From NCBI GenBank assembly GCA_002688775.1, contig NZDH01000004.1, forward strand, positions 1 through 54,542: a stretch of 54,542 bases of DNA. Reading direction: 5' to 3'. Source of the stretch: Candidatus Woesearchaeota archaeon (lineage in GTDB: Archaea > Nanobdellota > Nanobdellia > Woesearchaeales > GW2011-AR4). The notes beneath the pieces are model-generated. The model ran no database searches, was not told the origin of the DNA, and worked only from the letters and a program-made list of their open reading frames with translations. The position numbers and the translations under genes are program-made. Below are positions 47,222-54,542 of this stretch, one piece after another (position 1 is the first letter of the stretch; each line of letters begins with the position of its first letter).

Positions 47222-48463
47222 ATGAAAAAATTTTGGTACATAGCAATACTGGCGATGTTGATATTGAGTTTTAGTGTTTTAGCACAGAAAAGAACGTCAA
47301 TATCTTTAAGCTCAGATGTAAGAATAAGCTTTGTCAGCCAGGATCCTGATCCTGCAGAGCCCGGCCAGTATGTTGATGTCAGATTCAAGATTGAAAATAA
47401 CGGCTCTGAGCAGGCAGAAGATTTTGTGTTTGAATTATTGCCGGAATTTCCATTTTCATTGGATCCGGGTGTTGACGCAGTTGAAAAATTGGGAGCATTG
47501 CATTCAAGGCAATTAGGGGAAACTGCTGTCATTGTAAAATACAAAGTAAGAATTGATAATAATGCTGTTCAAGGAGATAATGAACTAAAGTACAGATACA
47601 AATTCGATAATAATGAATGGATAGAGGTAGATTTAACATCAATAGATGTGCAAACTCATGACGCAATTCTTGCTGTAGAGTCAGTTCTTGTCAACAGGAA
47701 AGCTATCGAGCCAGGATCAAGCAATGTTGTCAAAATAGTCCTTTCAAACAGGGCTGATTCTGTACTGAAAGACATAAAAATAAATCTGGATTTGGGTGAT
47801 GTGCCTTTTATCCCATTAGGTTCTACAAATGAGAAGAGCATTTATCAAATAGAGGAAAAGGAGAACTATGAACTTAGTTTCAATCTGCTGGCAAATCCAG
47901 AAGCTGAATCAGGAGCTTATCAAATCCCCATGAAAATTGAATATTCCGATGAATTAGGAAATGGTTATACCAAAAACAGCACAATAGGGCTTGTTATAAA
48001 CGCAAGACCTGACTTAAGTGTTACACTAGATGAAACGGATATTTTTGAAGCAGGAAAATCCGGAGAAGTAGTTGTCAAGATTGTAAATAAAGGGGTTACA
48101 GATATAAAATTTATGAACATCAAGCTTGAGCCAGGAGAGGATTATAAGATTTTGTCTAATGGGGAAGTCTATCTTGGCAATATAGACTCTGATGATTTTG
48201 AGACTTCGGATTTTGATTTGTTTGTTGAAAAGACAAAAAAAGATCAAGTAATGCTGCCAATCATCCTAGAATATAAAGATGCTAACAACAATAATTACAT
48301 AGATAGTTTAGAATTAAGATTGGACCTTTATTCATCTTCCGAAGCTAAAAAATTTGGCTTAAGGGAAGGCAATGGGTTTGGAAAAATCATTGTTGTAATC
48401 ATAGTTTTAGCGGTTGGATTTTTCTTGTATAGAAGGTATAGGAAGAATAAGAGAAGAGCCTGA
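47222..48463 (+). CDS. secreted COG1361/CARDB-like accessory protein with C-terminal anchor
   Basis: A 413-residue surface protein. A signal peptide (KKFWYIAILAMLILSFSVLAQ) leads to three or four immunoglobulin-like beta domains: DPAEPGQYVDVRFKIENNGSEQAEDFVFELLP, AIEPGSSNVVKIVLSNRADSVLKDIKINL, and IFEAGKSGEVVVKIVNKGVTDIKFMNIKLE. The last 25 residues form a span (IIVVIIVLAVGFFLYRRYRK) with a basic tail. S-layer/CARDB-type proteins of this kind sit between ATPase and permease genes in several archaeal exporter operons and may present or capture the substrate outside. The ATG at 47222 follows AAGGTGAC. Confidence 0.9.
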   Translation: MKKFWYIAILAMLILSFSVLAQKRTSISLSSDVRISFVSQDPDPAEPGQYVDVRFKIENNGSEQAEDFVFELLPEFPFSLDPGVDAVEKLGALHSRQLGETAVIVKYKVRIDNNAVQGDNELKYRYKFDNNEWIEVDLTSIDVQTHDAILAVESVLVNRKAIEPGSSNVVKIVLSNRADSVLKDIKINLDLGDVPFIPLGSTNEKSIYQIEEKENYELSFNLLANPEAESGAYQIPMKIEYSDELGNGYTKNSTIGLVINARPDLSVTLDETDIFEAGKSGEVVVKIVNKGVTDIKFMNIKLEPGEDYKILSNGEVYLGNIDSDDFETSDFDLFVEKTKKDQVMLPIILEYKDANNNNYIDSLELRLDLYSSSEAKKFGLREGNGFGKIIVVIIVLAVGFFLYRRYRKNKRRA

Positions 48464-48465
48464 AA

Positions 48466-49686
48466 ATGCTTTGGGACTATTTTTTGCTAGCTTTTGAGAG
48501 TTTGAAACATAAAAGACTGCGAAGCTGGCTTACTATGATCGGGATTTTCATAGGCATAGCTGCGGTCGTTTCATTGATTGGATTGGGCGAAGGTCTGAAG
48601 CTTGCCATCAACTCGCAATTTGGTGTTTCAAGCGTTGAAGTGCTTACAATACAAGCAGGGGGAATTACAGCTGCAGGTCCGCCAGGTACAGGGGTAGTTA
48701 ACCCTTTGACTGATGATGATGTTGAGGTGATTGAGGATCTGCCTCAGATTGAAAGTGCAATTCCAAGGCATCTTGAAACAGGACGGCTGGAGTTCAATGA
48801 CAATGTTGTGTTTGGTCTTGCTATGAGCATACCTGACGGCGATGACCGTAAATTCGCATACGATGCTTTAGATATTAAAACTGAAGAAGGCCGTCTGCTA
48901 AAAGATGGGGATTCCAGCAAGGTTGTTCTTGGATATAATTTTCTTGATGATGCTGTCGGTCTTGAGAAGCCAGTGAGAGTCGGTAACAGGGTCATAATCC
49001 AAGACAAATCGTTTGATGTTGTTGGAATAACAGAAAAAAAGGGAAGTTTCATTTTTGACAATATTGTGCATATGAATGAAGAAGTGCTTAAGGATGTCTT
49101 TGAGCGTAATGAAAGCGTTGATGTCATCATTGCGCGGGTAAAGGAAAATGTCGGGATGGATGACGCGAAAGAATCTGTGGAGAGAGTATTGCGGGAGCAA
49201 CGTGATGTAAAAATTGGAGAAGAGGATTTTAGTGTCCAGACACCAGAGGCTGCACTATCAACCCTAAACGATATATTACTGGGTGTACAGATATTCATTG
49301 CAATGATTGCAAGCATCTCAGTATTGGTGGGCGCTCTTGGGATAGTTAATACCATGTTCACTTCTGTCCTGGAGCGCAGGAAGAACATAGGAACAATGAA
49401 GGCTGTCGGTGCAAGAAATAGCGATATATTCAAAATCTTCTTCATAGAATCCGGTTTATTGGGACTGATGGGGGGGATTATTGGTGTTATCCTTGGATCC
49501 ATTGCATCTTACTTCGGAATTGTGGCGATAAATAATTTTGTTGGAGCATCAACAACCCCCCAGATTAATTTCGTTTTAATTGCAAGTATGCTTATCGCAA
49601 GTTTTGTAATAGGCTCTGTTGCAGGAATCATACCTGCCATGCAGGCAGCCAGAAAAAAACCAGTAGACGCGCTGCGAGGATTTTAA
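48466..49686 (+). CDS. MacB/FtsX-type ABC permease, first subunit
   Basis: A 406-residue permease. One N-terminal span (RLRSWLTMIGIFIGIAAVVSLIGLG) is followed by a roughly 220-residue extracytoplasmic MacB-PCD domain and three C-terminal spans (FIAMIASISVLVGALGIVNTMFTSVLERRKNIGTMKAVGAR, FFIESGLLGLMGGIIGVILG, MLIASFVIGSVAGIIPAMQAARKKPVDALRGF). LERRKNIGTMKAVGA is the coupling helix contacting the ATPase. MacB-type machines drive mechanical work across one membrane rather than ordinary transport. It starts three bases after the accessory gene. Confidence 0.95.
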   Translation: MLWDYFLLAFESLKHKRLRSWLTMIGIFIGIAAVVSLIGLGEGLKLAINSQFGVSSVEVLTIQAGGITAAGPPGTGVVNPLTDDDVEVIEDLPQIESAIPRHLETGRLEFNDNVVFGLAMSIPDGDDRKFAYDALDIKTEEGRLLKDGDSSKVVLGYNFLDDAVGLEKPVRVGNRVIIQDKSFDVVGITEKKGSFIFDNIVHMNEEVLKDVFERNESVDVIIARVKENVGMDDAKESVERVLREQRDVKIGEEDFSVQTPEAALSTLNDILLGVQIFIAMIASISVLVGALGIVNTMFTSVLERRKNIGTMKAVGARNSDIFKIFFIESGLLGLMGGIIGVILGSIASYFGIVAINNFVGASTTPQINFVLIASMLIASFVIGSVAGIIPAMQAARKKPVDALRGF

Positions 49687-49687
49687 G

Positions 49688-50905
49688 ATGATAATCTTAG
49701 AAGCGATAAAATATGCAAAAAACAATTTACTAAGGCGCAGGATACGTACAGGCCTGACTATCCTTTCCATATTTGTGGGGATAACCACTGTTTTCATATT
49801 CATCAGTTTTGGGTTGGGACTTTTCAGTTATGTCCAGGAGCTTACCGGCGAGACAAGCGTAGACAAGTTTATTGTGCAAGCGCGCGGTGTTGGCGCTCCA
49901 GGACTGGACCAGACATTTGCCCTGGATGAATCTGATCTTAATGAAGTTGAAAAAACACTTGGTGTGGAGCAGGCCCTTGGCTTTTATGCTGATGTGGTGG
50001 AAGTTGAACATAAAAGAGAGAAAAAATTCGTTTTCATTTCAGCGTATGATCCTACATTAGTGAACAATCAGCTGCTTGAAGAGGCCTTTGGTGTTTCTGT
50101 CACTCCGGGAAGGCAGCTTCGCGAAGGTGATGACGGAAAGGTTGTGCTGGGCCATAATTATCAGGTAGCGCAGAGGATTTTTGATGATACTTTGGATATA
50201 GGCGACAAAATAGAACTCAATGATGAGAGATTTGAGATTATCGGTTTTTATGAAAAGATAGGAAATCCGCAGGACGATTCAAATGTGTACGTAACGGATG
50301 TGGAATACAAACGGCTGATGGGTGATGACAGCAAATTCGCCATGGTATTTGGGCAGGTCTATAACCAGGACCAAATCAATACTGTTGTGGAACGTATTGA
50401 AAAAAACATCAGGAATAACAGAAACCTTGAGGAGGGAAAAGAAGATTTTTTTGTACAAACTTATGAAGAGCTTATAGAGCAATTCGGAGTTGTCCTCAAC
50501 ATAGTCATAGGTTTCATCATTATCATAGCTTTGATCTCTGTCATTGTTTCTGCAGTGAATACTGCCAATACAATGGTAACCTCTGTTCTTGAGCGGACAA
50601 AAGATATAGGGGTCATGAAAGCCATAGGGGCAACCAGGCCCATGATAAGAAATATGTTTTTGATAGAATCCGGAATGGTCGGTCTTGCAGCAGGAATATT
50701 AGGAGTAATATTGGGGTGGGCCATTTCAGCTGGTGCAGGATTTGTTCTCTCAGCAATCGGGTGGAGTTTTCTTGCACCCAAATTTACAGTGTCACTCTTT
50801 GCAGGGCTTATTGTGTTCTCCACCATAGTCGGAGTGATATCTGGAGTAACTGTAGCAATCCAGGCATCACTGTTGAAGCCTGTGGATGCTTTACGTTACG
50901 AGTGA
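49688..50905 (+). CDS. MacB/FtsX-type ABC permease, second subunit
   Basis: A 405-residue paralogue of the preceding permease with the same layout: RIRTGLTILSIFVGITTVFIFISFG, a large extracytoplasmic domain, then NTANTMVTSVLERTKDIGVMKAIGAT, FLIESGMVGLAAGILGVILG and VGVISGVTVAIQASLLKPVDALRYE. Two different permeases with one ATPase implies a heterodimeric channel. The extracytoplasmic domains differ, for example TITAAGPPGTG-type loop only in the first. One base separates the two genes. Confidence 0.95.
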   Translation: MIILEAIKYAKNNLLRRRIRTGLTILSIFVGITTVFIFISFGLGLFSYVQELTGETSVDKFIVQARGVGAPGLDQTFALDESDLNEVEKTLGVEQALGFYADVVEVEHKREKKFVFISAYDPTLVNNQLLEEAFGVSVTPGRQLREGDDGKVVLGHNYQVAQRIFDDTLDIGDKIELNDERFEIIGFYEKIGNPQDDSNVYVTDVEYKRLMGDDSKFAMVFGQVYNQDQINTVVERIEKNIRNNRNLEEGKEDFFVQTYEELIEQFGVVLNIVIGFIIIIALISVIVSAVNTANTMVTSVLERTKDIGVMKAIGATRPMIRNMFLIESGMVGLAAGILGVILGWAISAGAGFVLSAIGWSFLAPKFTVSLFAGLIVFSTIVGVISGVTVAIQASLLKPVDALRYE

Positions 50906-50960
50906 AACGAGTAACGGAAAGTCACGAACGATAGTGAGATTACGCTGAGATATGAGTGAG
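50894..50960 (+). terminator. hairpin and short repeats at the end of the exporter operon
   Basis: CGTTAC (50894-50899) and GTAACG (50911-50916) pair around the permease stop codon; ACGAGT occurs twice within the loop region. The following 45 bases are again Cys/Gly-codon-like, GC-richer sequence (CACGAACGATAGTGAG). It may be an operon end or a relative of the GC-rich intergenic repeat; evidence is thin. Confidence 0.3.
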
Positions 50961-50969
50961 GTTGAAATT

Positions 50970-52487
50970 CTATTTTTTATTATTCTTATGCATCTCCCTT
51001 AACATATTCTTCTGTATCTTGCCCATTGTGTTTTTTGGCAATTTATCCAGGAAATCAACGTACTTTGGTTTTTTAAATGAAGCAAGTTTTTCCTTGCAGA
51101 ATGCAATGACTCCGTCATCTTTTATTTTCTTGCCTGAATTTAAAACAACATAGGCCTTGACAGATTCTCCGAATTCTTTGTCAGGAACGCCAACAACAGC
51201 GCATTCTTTTACATGGGGCATTGATTCAATGACTTCTTCAATTTCTCTGGGGTAGATGTTTATTCCTCCTGAGATTATTACGTCTTTTGATCTTCCTATA
51301 AGATAAACATAACCCCTTTCATCGACTTTGCCAACATCTCCTGTCACAAACCAGCCATCCTTGAATACTTGTTTGTTGTAATCTGGTTTGTTCCAATAGC
51401 CATGAAAAACATTTGGACCTTTTATCAGAATTTCACCTTCTTTGTTAACTGGCACTTCGTTCCATTCTTTATCAGTGATTTTCACTTTTACTCCAGGCAA
51501 GCAAGGACCAACACTTCCCGGAACTCTGTCACCATGGTAAGGATTTGAGAAATTCATCATTGATTCTGACATGCCGGCCCTTTCAAGAATTTCACTTTTA
51601 AGCTCTTTCCTGAGCTTGTTAAACAAGTCTTTTGATAATGGCGCAGAGCCTGAAACAAAAAGCCGCATTGATGACAGATCATATTTTTCAAAACCTTCAA
51701 CTTCCAGTAATTTGAAATACATTGTCGGGACTCCCATAAATAATGTTATTTTTCTTTTTGTTATTGTCTCCAGGGCTTCTTCTGCATTAAATTTCTTTTT
51801 TAGAATTATAAAGTTGCCAACGTATAATGATGTCAGCAAAGCAACACCAATCCCATGAATATGGTAGAGTGGCAATGTGAGAAGGAAAACATCGTCTTTT
51901 GTCAGTTTCCATGCCTGGACCAGAGCTTTAACACCAGAAGTAACGTTTAATTGACTTAATGCAGCTCCTTTTGGCTTGCCTGTTGTTCCTGAAGTATAAA
52001 ATGTGATTGAGTAATCATCATCTTTGATCATGACATTTGGATCTTTGCCAGAAGCTTTTTTCATCAATTCATGAAAATTAATTGTTTCTTTTTCATTTCC
52101 ATCAATCAAAATAATATTCTTTAAATCAGGCAGTTTATCCTTGATTTTGTTGACAATTGGCAGTCTTGCCTTGTCAACTATTACTGCCTTGACTCCGCTG
52201 TCACTTAAAATATGGTGTATTTCGTCTTCCTTGAAATTGATATTCATAGGAATCACTATGCTTCCGTTCTTAAAATTTCCAACCATAGAATAAACAAGCT
52301 CCAAACAGTTCGGAATGAACTGAGCTACCCGGTCACCTTTGATTATACCTAAGCTCTTGAAGGCGTTAGCAACTTTATTTCCAATTAAATCAATTTCTTT
52401 GTAAGTTACTTTTTTGTCCTCAAATTCAATTGCCACCTTGTCAGGCAATGCGCCGGCTTTTTTCTTAAGTAATGCTGCTATTCCCAT
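50970..52487 (-). CDS. AMP-dependent acyl-CoA synthetase/ligase
   Basis: A 505-residue ANL-superfamily enzyme. The adenylation core has SITFYTSGTTGKPKGAALSQLN (P-loop), LPLYHIHGIGVALLTSLYVG, the AGMSESMMNFSNP region and FVTGDVGKVDERGYVYLIGRSKDVIISGGINIYPREIEEVI. The C-terminal domain ends with PKNTMGKIQKNMLRE, including the catalytic Lys. It activates a carboxylic acid (fatty or aryl) with ATP and CoA; the substrate is not readable. In a lineage with ether lipids the purpose of a fatty-acid-type ligase is uncertain. Downstream on the plus strand the operon end converges; the TTTCAATATTGAAA palindrome lies upstream of its TATA box. Confidence 0.93.
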   Translation of the reverse strand: MGIAALLKKKAGALPDKVAIEFEDKKVTYKEIDLIGNKVANAFKSLGIIKGDRVAQFIPNCLELVYSMVGNFKNGSIVIPMNINFKEDEIHHILSDSGVKAVIVDKARLPIVNKIKDKLPDLKNIILIDGNEKETINFHELMKKASGKDPNVMIKDDDYSITFYTSGTTGKPKGAALSQLNVTSGVKALVQAWKLTKDDVFLLTLPLYHIHGIGVALLTSLYVGNFIILKKKFNAEEALETITKRKITLFMGVPTMYFKLLEVEGFEKYDLSSMRLFVSGSAPLSKDLFNKLRKELKSEILERAGMSESMMNFSNPYHGDRVPGSVGPCLPGVKVKITDKEWNEVPVNKEGEILIKGPNVFHGYWNKPDYNKQVFKDGWFVTGDVGKVDERGYVYLIGRSKDVIISGGINIYPREIEEVIESMPHVKECAVVGVPDKEFGESVKAYVVLNSGKKIKDDGVIAFCKEKLASFKKPKYVDFLDKLPKNTMGKIQKNMLREMHKNNKK

Positions 52488-52557
52488 GTTTCAGTCAGCA
52501 TAGCAGAGAAAGGAGTTGTTTTTAAAATTAACCTAATCTATATATGAAAATAGTTAT

Positions 52558-52571
52558 TTTCAATATTGAAA
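52558..52571. promoter_or_regulatory. palindrome TTTCAATATTGAAA upstream of the acyl-CoA synthetase gene
   Basis: Third exact copy of the palindrome. On the minus strand it is followed by TATA-like ATATATAGATT (about 52537-52547) and TTTTAAAAAC (about 52518-52527) before the synthetase ATG at 52487. It also lies 11 bp beyond the 3' end of tRNA-Thr. Confidence 0.5.
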
Positions 52572-52581
52572 TTAAATATAA

Positions 52582-52655
52582 GCCTCCGAGGAGATTTGAA
52601 CTCCCGACCTACTGCTTACGAGGCAGTCATTCTAACCGGACTGAACTACGGAGGC
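52582..52655 (-). tRNA. tRNA-Thr(CGT)
   Basis: Read on the minus strand it begins GCCTCCGTAGTTC. The acceptor GCCTCCG/CGGAGGC pairs fully, the D-arm is GTTC/GAAT (with one G-T), the anticodon arm is ACTGC-CTCGTAA-GCAGT giving CGT, the variable loop is AGGTC, and the T-arm GGGAG-TTCAAAT-CTCCT is normal. 74 nt, no intron, no encoded CCA. Confidence 0.95.
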
Positions 52656-52668
52656 GTAAGAAATAGCT

Positions 52669-52827
52669 TTACTTTATCGCTTTTAAAATTTCTTCTTTTG
52701 AACTGAACTTTTTCTGGCATTCAAAGCAAACAGGATGTAATTTTCCATTCTTATCCTTAACATAAGTGCCTACTATCTTGCTCAAAAATGTTGTATCTAT
52801 TGACTTGCTGCAAATGGAACATTTCAT
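52669..52827 (-). CDS. 52-residue zinc-ribbon protein
   Basis: A short protein MKCSICSKSIDTTFLSKIVGTYVKDKNGKLHPVCFECQKKFSSKEEILKAIK with CSIC and CFEC knuckles about 30 residues apart, a classic small treble-clef/zinc-ribbon. The ORF track begins at 52929, in a lysine/asparagine-rich leader that crosses the promoter; the ATG at 52827 has a TATA box (TTATAAAAA) about 30 nt upstream and the fold starts at once. Function unknown; nucleic-acid binding is the usual guess. Confidence 0.8.
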   Translation of the reverse strand: MKCSICSKSIDTTFLSKIVGTYVKDKNGKLHPVCFECQKKFSSKEEILKAIK

Positions 52828-52870
52828 TTTAATAGTAAGATTTTTATTATTTTTATAATTCTTTCTCTTT

Positions 52871-53287
52871 ATGAAGAGGTTGATGTGCTTTTTATTGGTT
52901 ATTTTCCTATTTAATCTTGTTATTGTCAATTCTCAGCCTTTTGGGCCTCCTACTTACATTGCAGATCCTGAAAAGATGGAATGCAGGTATTATTTTGCAG
53001 GCAATGAAAGGCATTTTAATCCAAGACCGGAGAATTATACAATAGATATAGGGTATACAACAGATTTTGAAAATGAAGGCCATGCATGCGAATTCTGGAG
53101 ATGCATCTACACTGACGGCACTGTAAAAGTTGACCAAAACCAAAGACCGGTAGAAAATGACTTATGCGTCTGCAATCCGGGGCATTACTGGGATGATGTT
53201 TTTGGATGTGTAAAGCTAAAGGAGCAGCAAGGGCCAATCACTTTCCTGCAGCTGATTCTTGGATGGATTTCCGGAATTTTTCGCTAG
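52871..53287 (+). CDS. secreted Cys-rich protein with C-terminal hydrophobic tail
   Basis: A 138-residue protein with a signal peptide (LMCFLLVIFLFNLVIVNSQ), then a domain with seven cysteines (MECRYYF, HACEFWRCIY, NDLCVCNPGHYW, FGCVKL), suggesting two or three disulphides, and an amphipathic C-terminal segment (ITFLQLILGWISGIF) that could re-anchor it. I do not recognise the family. In a genome with a rich extracytoplasmic thiol apparatus, it is a plausible substrate for disulphide formation. Confidence 0.8.
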   Translation: MKRLMCFLLVIFLFNLVIVNSQPFGPPTYIADPEKMECRYYFAGNERHFNPRPENYTIDIGYTTDFENEGHACEFWRCIYTDGTVKVDQNQRPVENDLCVCNPGHYWDDVFGCVKLKEQQGPITFLQLILGWISGIFR

Positions 53288-53394
53288 CAACAATAAACTT
53301 TAAAAACAACAAGTGATAATTACAATAATATGTTTAAAAAGTTAAAAGTTAAAAAAATAATTGGATTTTTCTAGTATCTTCTACTTATACCCCA

Positions 53395-54542
53395 ATGACA
53401 CGAATAGCTATAGTGGACAACGAGAAGCTGAAGGATATGCACCAAAAACTGCACATTCAAGGCATTTGCCCTGTTAACAGAACAGGCAAAGAATGCATCA
53501 AGATAATGGATGATAAAAAACTGGTGATTGATGAGCTGCTATGCACAGGATGCGGGATTTGTCCAAAAGCAGCTCCTGATGCTATAAAGATAATTAATTT
53601 GCCAGAAGAGCTGAAATCAAAGCCAATCCATAGATATGGAGAAAATAAATTTGTGCTTTATTCAATACCGACTCCAACAAACGGCAAAGTAACCGGGATT
53701 TTAGGGGTTAATGGGATTGGCAAGTCAACTGCGATAAAAATTTTAGCGAGTGTCGTGAAGCCGAATTTCGGCGATTGGAATGTGTTAGTGACTGATTATG
53801 ATGAACTTATCTCTTTCTTTAAGGGAACTGAAGCACAGGGTTTTTTTGAAAAAATAAAGAAAAATGAGATTAAAGTTGCATATAAACCGCAGCAGGTTGA
53901 TCTGATCCCTAAAACAACAAAAGGCAAGGTTGTTGACCTGTTAAAAAAAGTTGATGAGAAAAATAATTTTAAGAAAATTTCTGGTGAACTTGAATTAAAT
54001 GATATATTAAGCAATAATATTGAAGAGATTTCAGGAGGGGAGTTGCAGAGAGTTGCAATTGCAGCAACTGTGCTGAAAGACGCAAATTTGTATATTTTTG
54101 ACGAGCCAACCAGTTACCTGGATATCAAGCAAAGAATCAAAATAAGCAAATTCATCAAATCACTGATTGATGAAGGCACTTCTGTATTAGTTGTTGAGCA
54201 CGACTTGATAATTCTTGATTACATAGCTGATCTTGTGCATCTGATGTACGGCAAAGAAGATGCTTATGGAATTGTAAGCGGTGTAAAGCCAGTAAGAAAC
54301 GGAATCAATGTCTATTTATCCGGCTATATCAAGGAAGAAAATGTAAGGTTCAGGGATTCTAAGATCAAATTTGCTGAAAAACCGCCGATAAAGAAGAAAC
54401 ATGTCAAGGAAGTTATCACTTCATGGAGCAAGATTGATAAAAAACTTGGAAAGTTTGAATTGAAAGCTGGTGAAGGTGCCATCCATAAGAATGAAATCAT
54501 CGGGATTTTAGGAGAAAACGGGACTGGCAAGACAACTTTTGT
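53395..54542 (+). CDS. ABCE1/RLI ribosome-recycling ATPase, 3' partial, with one Fe-S cluster missing
   Basis: Splits ribosomes after termination; normally has an N-terminal domain with two [4Fe-4S] clusters and two ABC domains. Here ABC1 is intact: Walker A GILGVNGIGKSTAIKIL, signature ISGGELQRVAIAA, Walker B LYIFDEPTSYLD, switch VVEHDLI. ABC2 reaches only its Walker A (GILGENGTGKTTF) before the window ends. The Fe-S domain is unusual: Cys25, Cys50, Cys53 and Cys56 (GICPVNRTGKEC, LCTGCGICPKAAP) keep cluster II, but the four cluster I positions are Leu12, Gln17, Ile21 and Ala60. The frame has no stop to the window edge, so it is missing from the ORF track. Confidence 0.95.
   Translation, partial: MTRIAIVDNEKLKDMHQKLHIQGICPVNRTGKECIKIMDDKKLVIDELLCTGCGICPKAAPDAIKIINLPEELKSKPIHRYGENKFVLYSIPTPTNGKVTGILGVNGIGKSTAIKILASVVKPNFGDWNVLVTDYDELISFFKGTEAQGFFEKIKKNEIKVAYKPQQVDLIPKTTKGKVVDLLKKVDEKNNFKKISGELELNDILSNNIEEISGGELQRVAIAATVLKDANLYIFDEPTSYLDIKQRIKISKFIKSLIDEGTSVLVVEHDLIILDYIADLVHLMYGKEDAYGIVSGVKPVRNGINVYLSGYIKEENVRFRDSKIKFAEKPPIKKKHVKEVITSWSKIDKKLGKFELKAGEGAIHKNEIIGILGENGTGKTTF

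Overview
The window comes from an AT-rich archaeal genome, most likely a DPANN lineage of the Woesearchaeota/Pacearchaeota type. The archaeal call rests on gene content: NOP5 and fibrillarin, RNA polymerase subunit L, ABCE1/RLI, a METTL5-like methyltransferase, archaeal SecD/SecF, an archaeal-type UMP kinase, a XerA-type recombinase, and a tRNA-Leu interrupted in its T-loop by a bulge-helix-bulge intron. Many genes have a TATA box 25-35 nt before the start codon and almost no leader, which is typical of archaeal leaderless mRNAs. Operon-internal genes instead carry GGAGG/GGTGA-type ribosome sites or ATGA overlaps. The lineage call is inference from style and many small one-domain proteins; no marker phylogeny was possible.

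Layout. 1-6.2 kb: three very large, overlapping genes of unknown function; the first is a multi-span membrane protein cut by the left edge. 6.3-9.2 kb: a complete proCAB operon making proline from glutamate. 9.2-12.2 kb: a coiled-coil protein, a PAC2/proteasome-assembly-like protein and an unknown. 12.2-18.3 kb: an accessory-looking segment with wHTH regulators, a gene-poor 800-nt stretch, a DUF192 lipoprotein, an HNH protein, a XerA-like recombinase, two coiled-coil wHTH proteins next to an iteron-like repeat cluster, and a METTL5-like methyltransferase. 18.4-21.8 kb: housekeeping genes (rpoL, uppS, DHH/RecJ-like). 21.8-30.3 kb, mostly minus strand: an envelope thiol-redox and metal cluster with two CcdA-like membrane proteins, triple thioredoxin-like protein, HMA-like protein, small anchored proteins sharing the C-terminal tail DLPSMVGGC, a VIT1-like iron/manganese transporter, tiny Cys-rich proteins, and relics. 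30.3-32.0 kb: flpA-nop5. 32.2-39.5 kb: cutA, UbiB-like kinase, phasin-like protein, DUF457-like hydrolase, pyrH, a pair of small drug/metabolite-type transporters, and secD-secF. 39.6-41.5 kb: tRNA-Leu(GAG) with intron, a tRNA relic, and pyrG. 41.9-45.9 kb: rhomboid protease, SIMPL protein, a possible lone CARF-like protein, an RsmC-like methyltransferase and a tandem paralogous pair of anchored proteins. 46.0-50.9 kb: a regulator plus MacB-type exporter operon with one ATPase, one secreted accessory protein and two permeases. 51-54.5 kb: acyl-CoA synthetase-like gene, tRNA-Thr(CGT), a zinc ribbon, a secreted Cys-rich protein, and ABCE1 cut by the right edge.

Most notable signals: ABCE1 lacks exactly the four cysteines of one of its two Fe-S clusters; two anchored envelope proteins share an identical nine-residue C-terminal tail ending in Cys; the tRNA-Leu intron fits a canonical BHB motif at an unusual position (59/60); a run of TGGGA(A/C)T repeats lies over the promoter of a wHTH gene; the palindrome TTTCAATATTGAAA recurs in front of several promoters; and several genes shorter than the ORF-track cutoff are supported by ribosome sites or TATA boxes.
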